Shown piece by piece: positions 4,456-5,105 of a stretch of DNA of 5,105 nt (the first letter of the stretch is position 1; every line of letters starts with the position of its first letter). The notes under the pieces are model-generated. The model made no database searches and was not told where the DNA came from. It was given only the letters and a program-made list of their open reading frames with translations. This DNA is from an uncultured Polaribacter sp. GTDB taxonomy: Bacteria; Bacteroidota; Bacteroidia; Flavobacteriales; Flavobacteriaceae. A program made the translations under genes and the position numbers. The stretch covers positions 1 through 5,105 of the forward strand of contig CALHCK010000125.1 of NCBI GenBank assembly GCA_937936695.1, given 5' to 3'.

Positions 4456-5105
4456 TTATCTAGATAGTACATGTGTTATTGGTAAAAAAAATACAGAAGA
4501 AGGTCTATCTCTAGCTTCATTTCTTTTATTATCTATGATATTTAATGTATTGTTATCTAAACTAAGAGATCCTTTGTATAACCATATACGACCTCCTGGA
4601 ATTATTTCTTCTTTTTCAGGATTTGTCTTGCCTTTTATTTTAAAATTTATAATTGTTAACTCATCAGATTCTTCATCATAAGCCCAATTACCATAATAGT
4701 CTGTATCAGTAATAATTTTTCTAGGTTTTTCTAAACATTGATTTGAGTTAAAAACACCAGTTTCTGATGGTATTACAAAGTCATTTTCTAAATAAGTTTC
4801 ACGAGAATCTATAATATTCATAAAAAAAGTTCCATCTTTATTTAGTTTAAAACTATTAATATTTGTTAAAATTTTAACCTCTCTATTTTCTTTAGAAGAA
4901 CCACATGAAAAATCTTTTGCTGTATATTCTACATTATTAAATCTCCATTCTCCAGATGATTTATCCTTATCAGTTGTAGCAGGAATTTCTATCTTATCCT
5001 TTAAATAATTCCAATCACCTGATATCTCAGAATTACCACCCCAAGCTTCAATCTCTACACAAATATCTTCTGGTTTACTTACCAATTCTTCATTATTTTC
5101 GGAAT
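4456..5105 (-). CDS. Unrecognised, probably exported beta-rich protein, C-terminal 215 residues (partial)
   Basis: The reading frame is open to the window edge and ends in TAA at 4458-4456, so the N-terminus is missing. A TTG at 5085 could be read as a start, but the frame continues upstream as SENNEE with no preceding leader, so the gene very probably begins outside the window. The sequence alternates short polar turns with beta-like stretches: SGDWNYLKDKIEI, NSFKLNKDGTFFMNI, YYGNWAYDEESDELTIINFKI, GRIWLYKGSLSLDNNTLNII. The pattern of G-x-W followed by D-G/E-x-L-T-I strands resembles lipocalin-like lipoproteins common in Flavobacteriaceae, and the acidic, Ser/Asn-rich stretch at the visible N-terminal end would suit the spacer after a lipobox cysteine. 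Three cysteines are present (in DICVE, FSCGSS, NQCLE). The family assignment is inference; no catalytic motif was seen. A clear terminator follows at 4397-4434. Confidence 0.6.
   Translation of the reverse strand, partial: SENNEELVSKPEDICVEIEAWGGNSEISGDWNYLKDKIEIPATTDKDKSSGEWRFNNVEYTAKDFSCGSSKENREVKILTNINSFKLNKDGTFFMNIIDSRETYLENDFVIPSETGVFNSNQCLEKPRKIITDTDYYGNWAYDEESDELTIINFKIKGKTNPEKEEIIPGGRIWLYKGSLSLDNNTLNIIDNKRNEARDRPSSVFFLPITHVLSR

Noticed and set aside
5083..5085. TTG as the true start of the rightmost gene
   Set aside because: The frame stays open upstream to the edge of the window with acidic, Asn/Ser-rich codons typical of a lipoprotein spacer, so the start is more likely beyond 5105.
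1..5105. Defence system, CRISPR array, insertion sequence or prophage cargo
   Set aside because: No spaced direct repeats, transposase, integrase, nuclease or toxin-antitoxin signature was seen; base composition is uniform across the window.

Overview
The window is very AT-rich (roughly 30% G+C by eye). Its genes start without Shine-Dalgarno sequences, after A-rich leaders. Upstream of several transcription units there are promoter elements of the Bacteroidetes type (TAnnTTTG at -7, TTTG or TTG near -33). Together with the protein types (a long-form PurC, a FabV/Ter-type enoyl reductase, a short protein whose flavobacterial relatives are often labelled 'glyoxalase'), this points to a member of the Flavobacteriaceae, probably a marine genus such as Polaribacter or Tenacibaculum. 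The genus is inference.

Layout. On the + strand are the last 49 codons of a TauE/SafE-type membrane permease (2-151), a promoter-bearing gap, and a complete TerC-family membrane protein (316-1119). The gap at 1120-1269 holds a well-formed promoter followed about 85 bases later by a perfect palindromic terminator, with no ORF between them, so it is a candidate small RNA (about 1164-1271). All remaining genes lie on the - strand. Reading them in transcription order from the right edge: the C-terminal part of an unrecognised, possibly lipocalin-like exported protein (4456-5105, runs off the window) with its own terminator; a purC-fabV pair (3393-4346 and 2192-3379, 13 bases apart) with a promoter just upstream of purC and a terminator after fabV; and a two-gene unit of unknown function (1625-2104 and 1270-1632, overlapping by 8 bases). 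That unit converges on the candidate RNA and shares its two-way terminator.

The genes do not form one pathway. PurC is a housekeeping purine enzyme and FabV/Ter a fatty-acid or acyl-CoA enzyme; their linkage looks like operon economy. The TerC and TauE proteins are membrane transporters or ion-homeostasis proteins. No mobile element, CRISPR array, tRNA or rRNA was seen. This is largely an ordinary chromosomal region. The points most worth a second look are the candidate small RNA, the paired acid-to-amide changes in the TerC protein, and promoter elements that overlap terminator hairpins.
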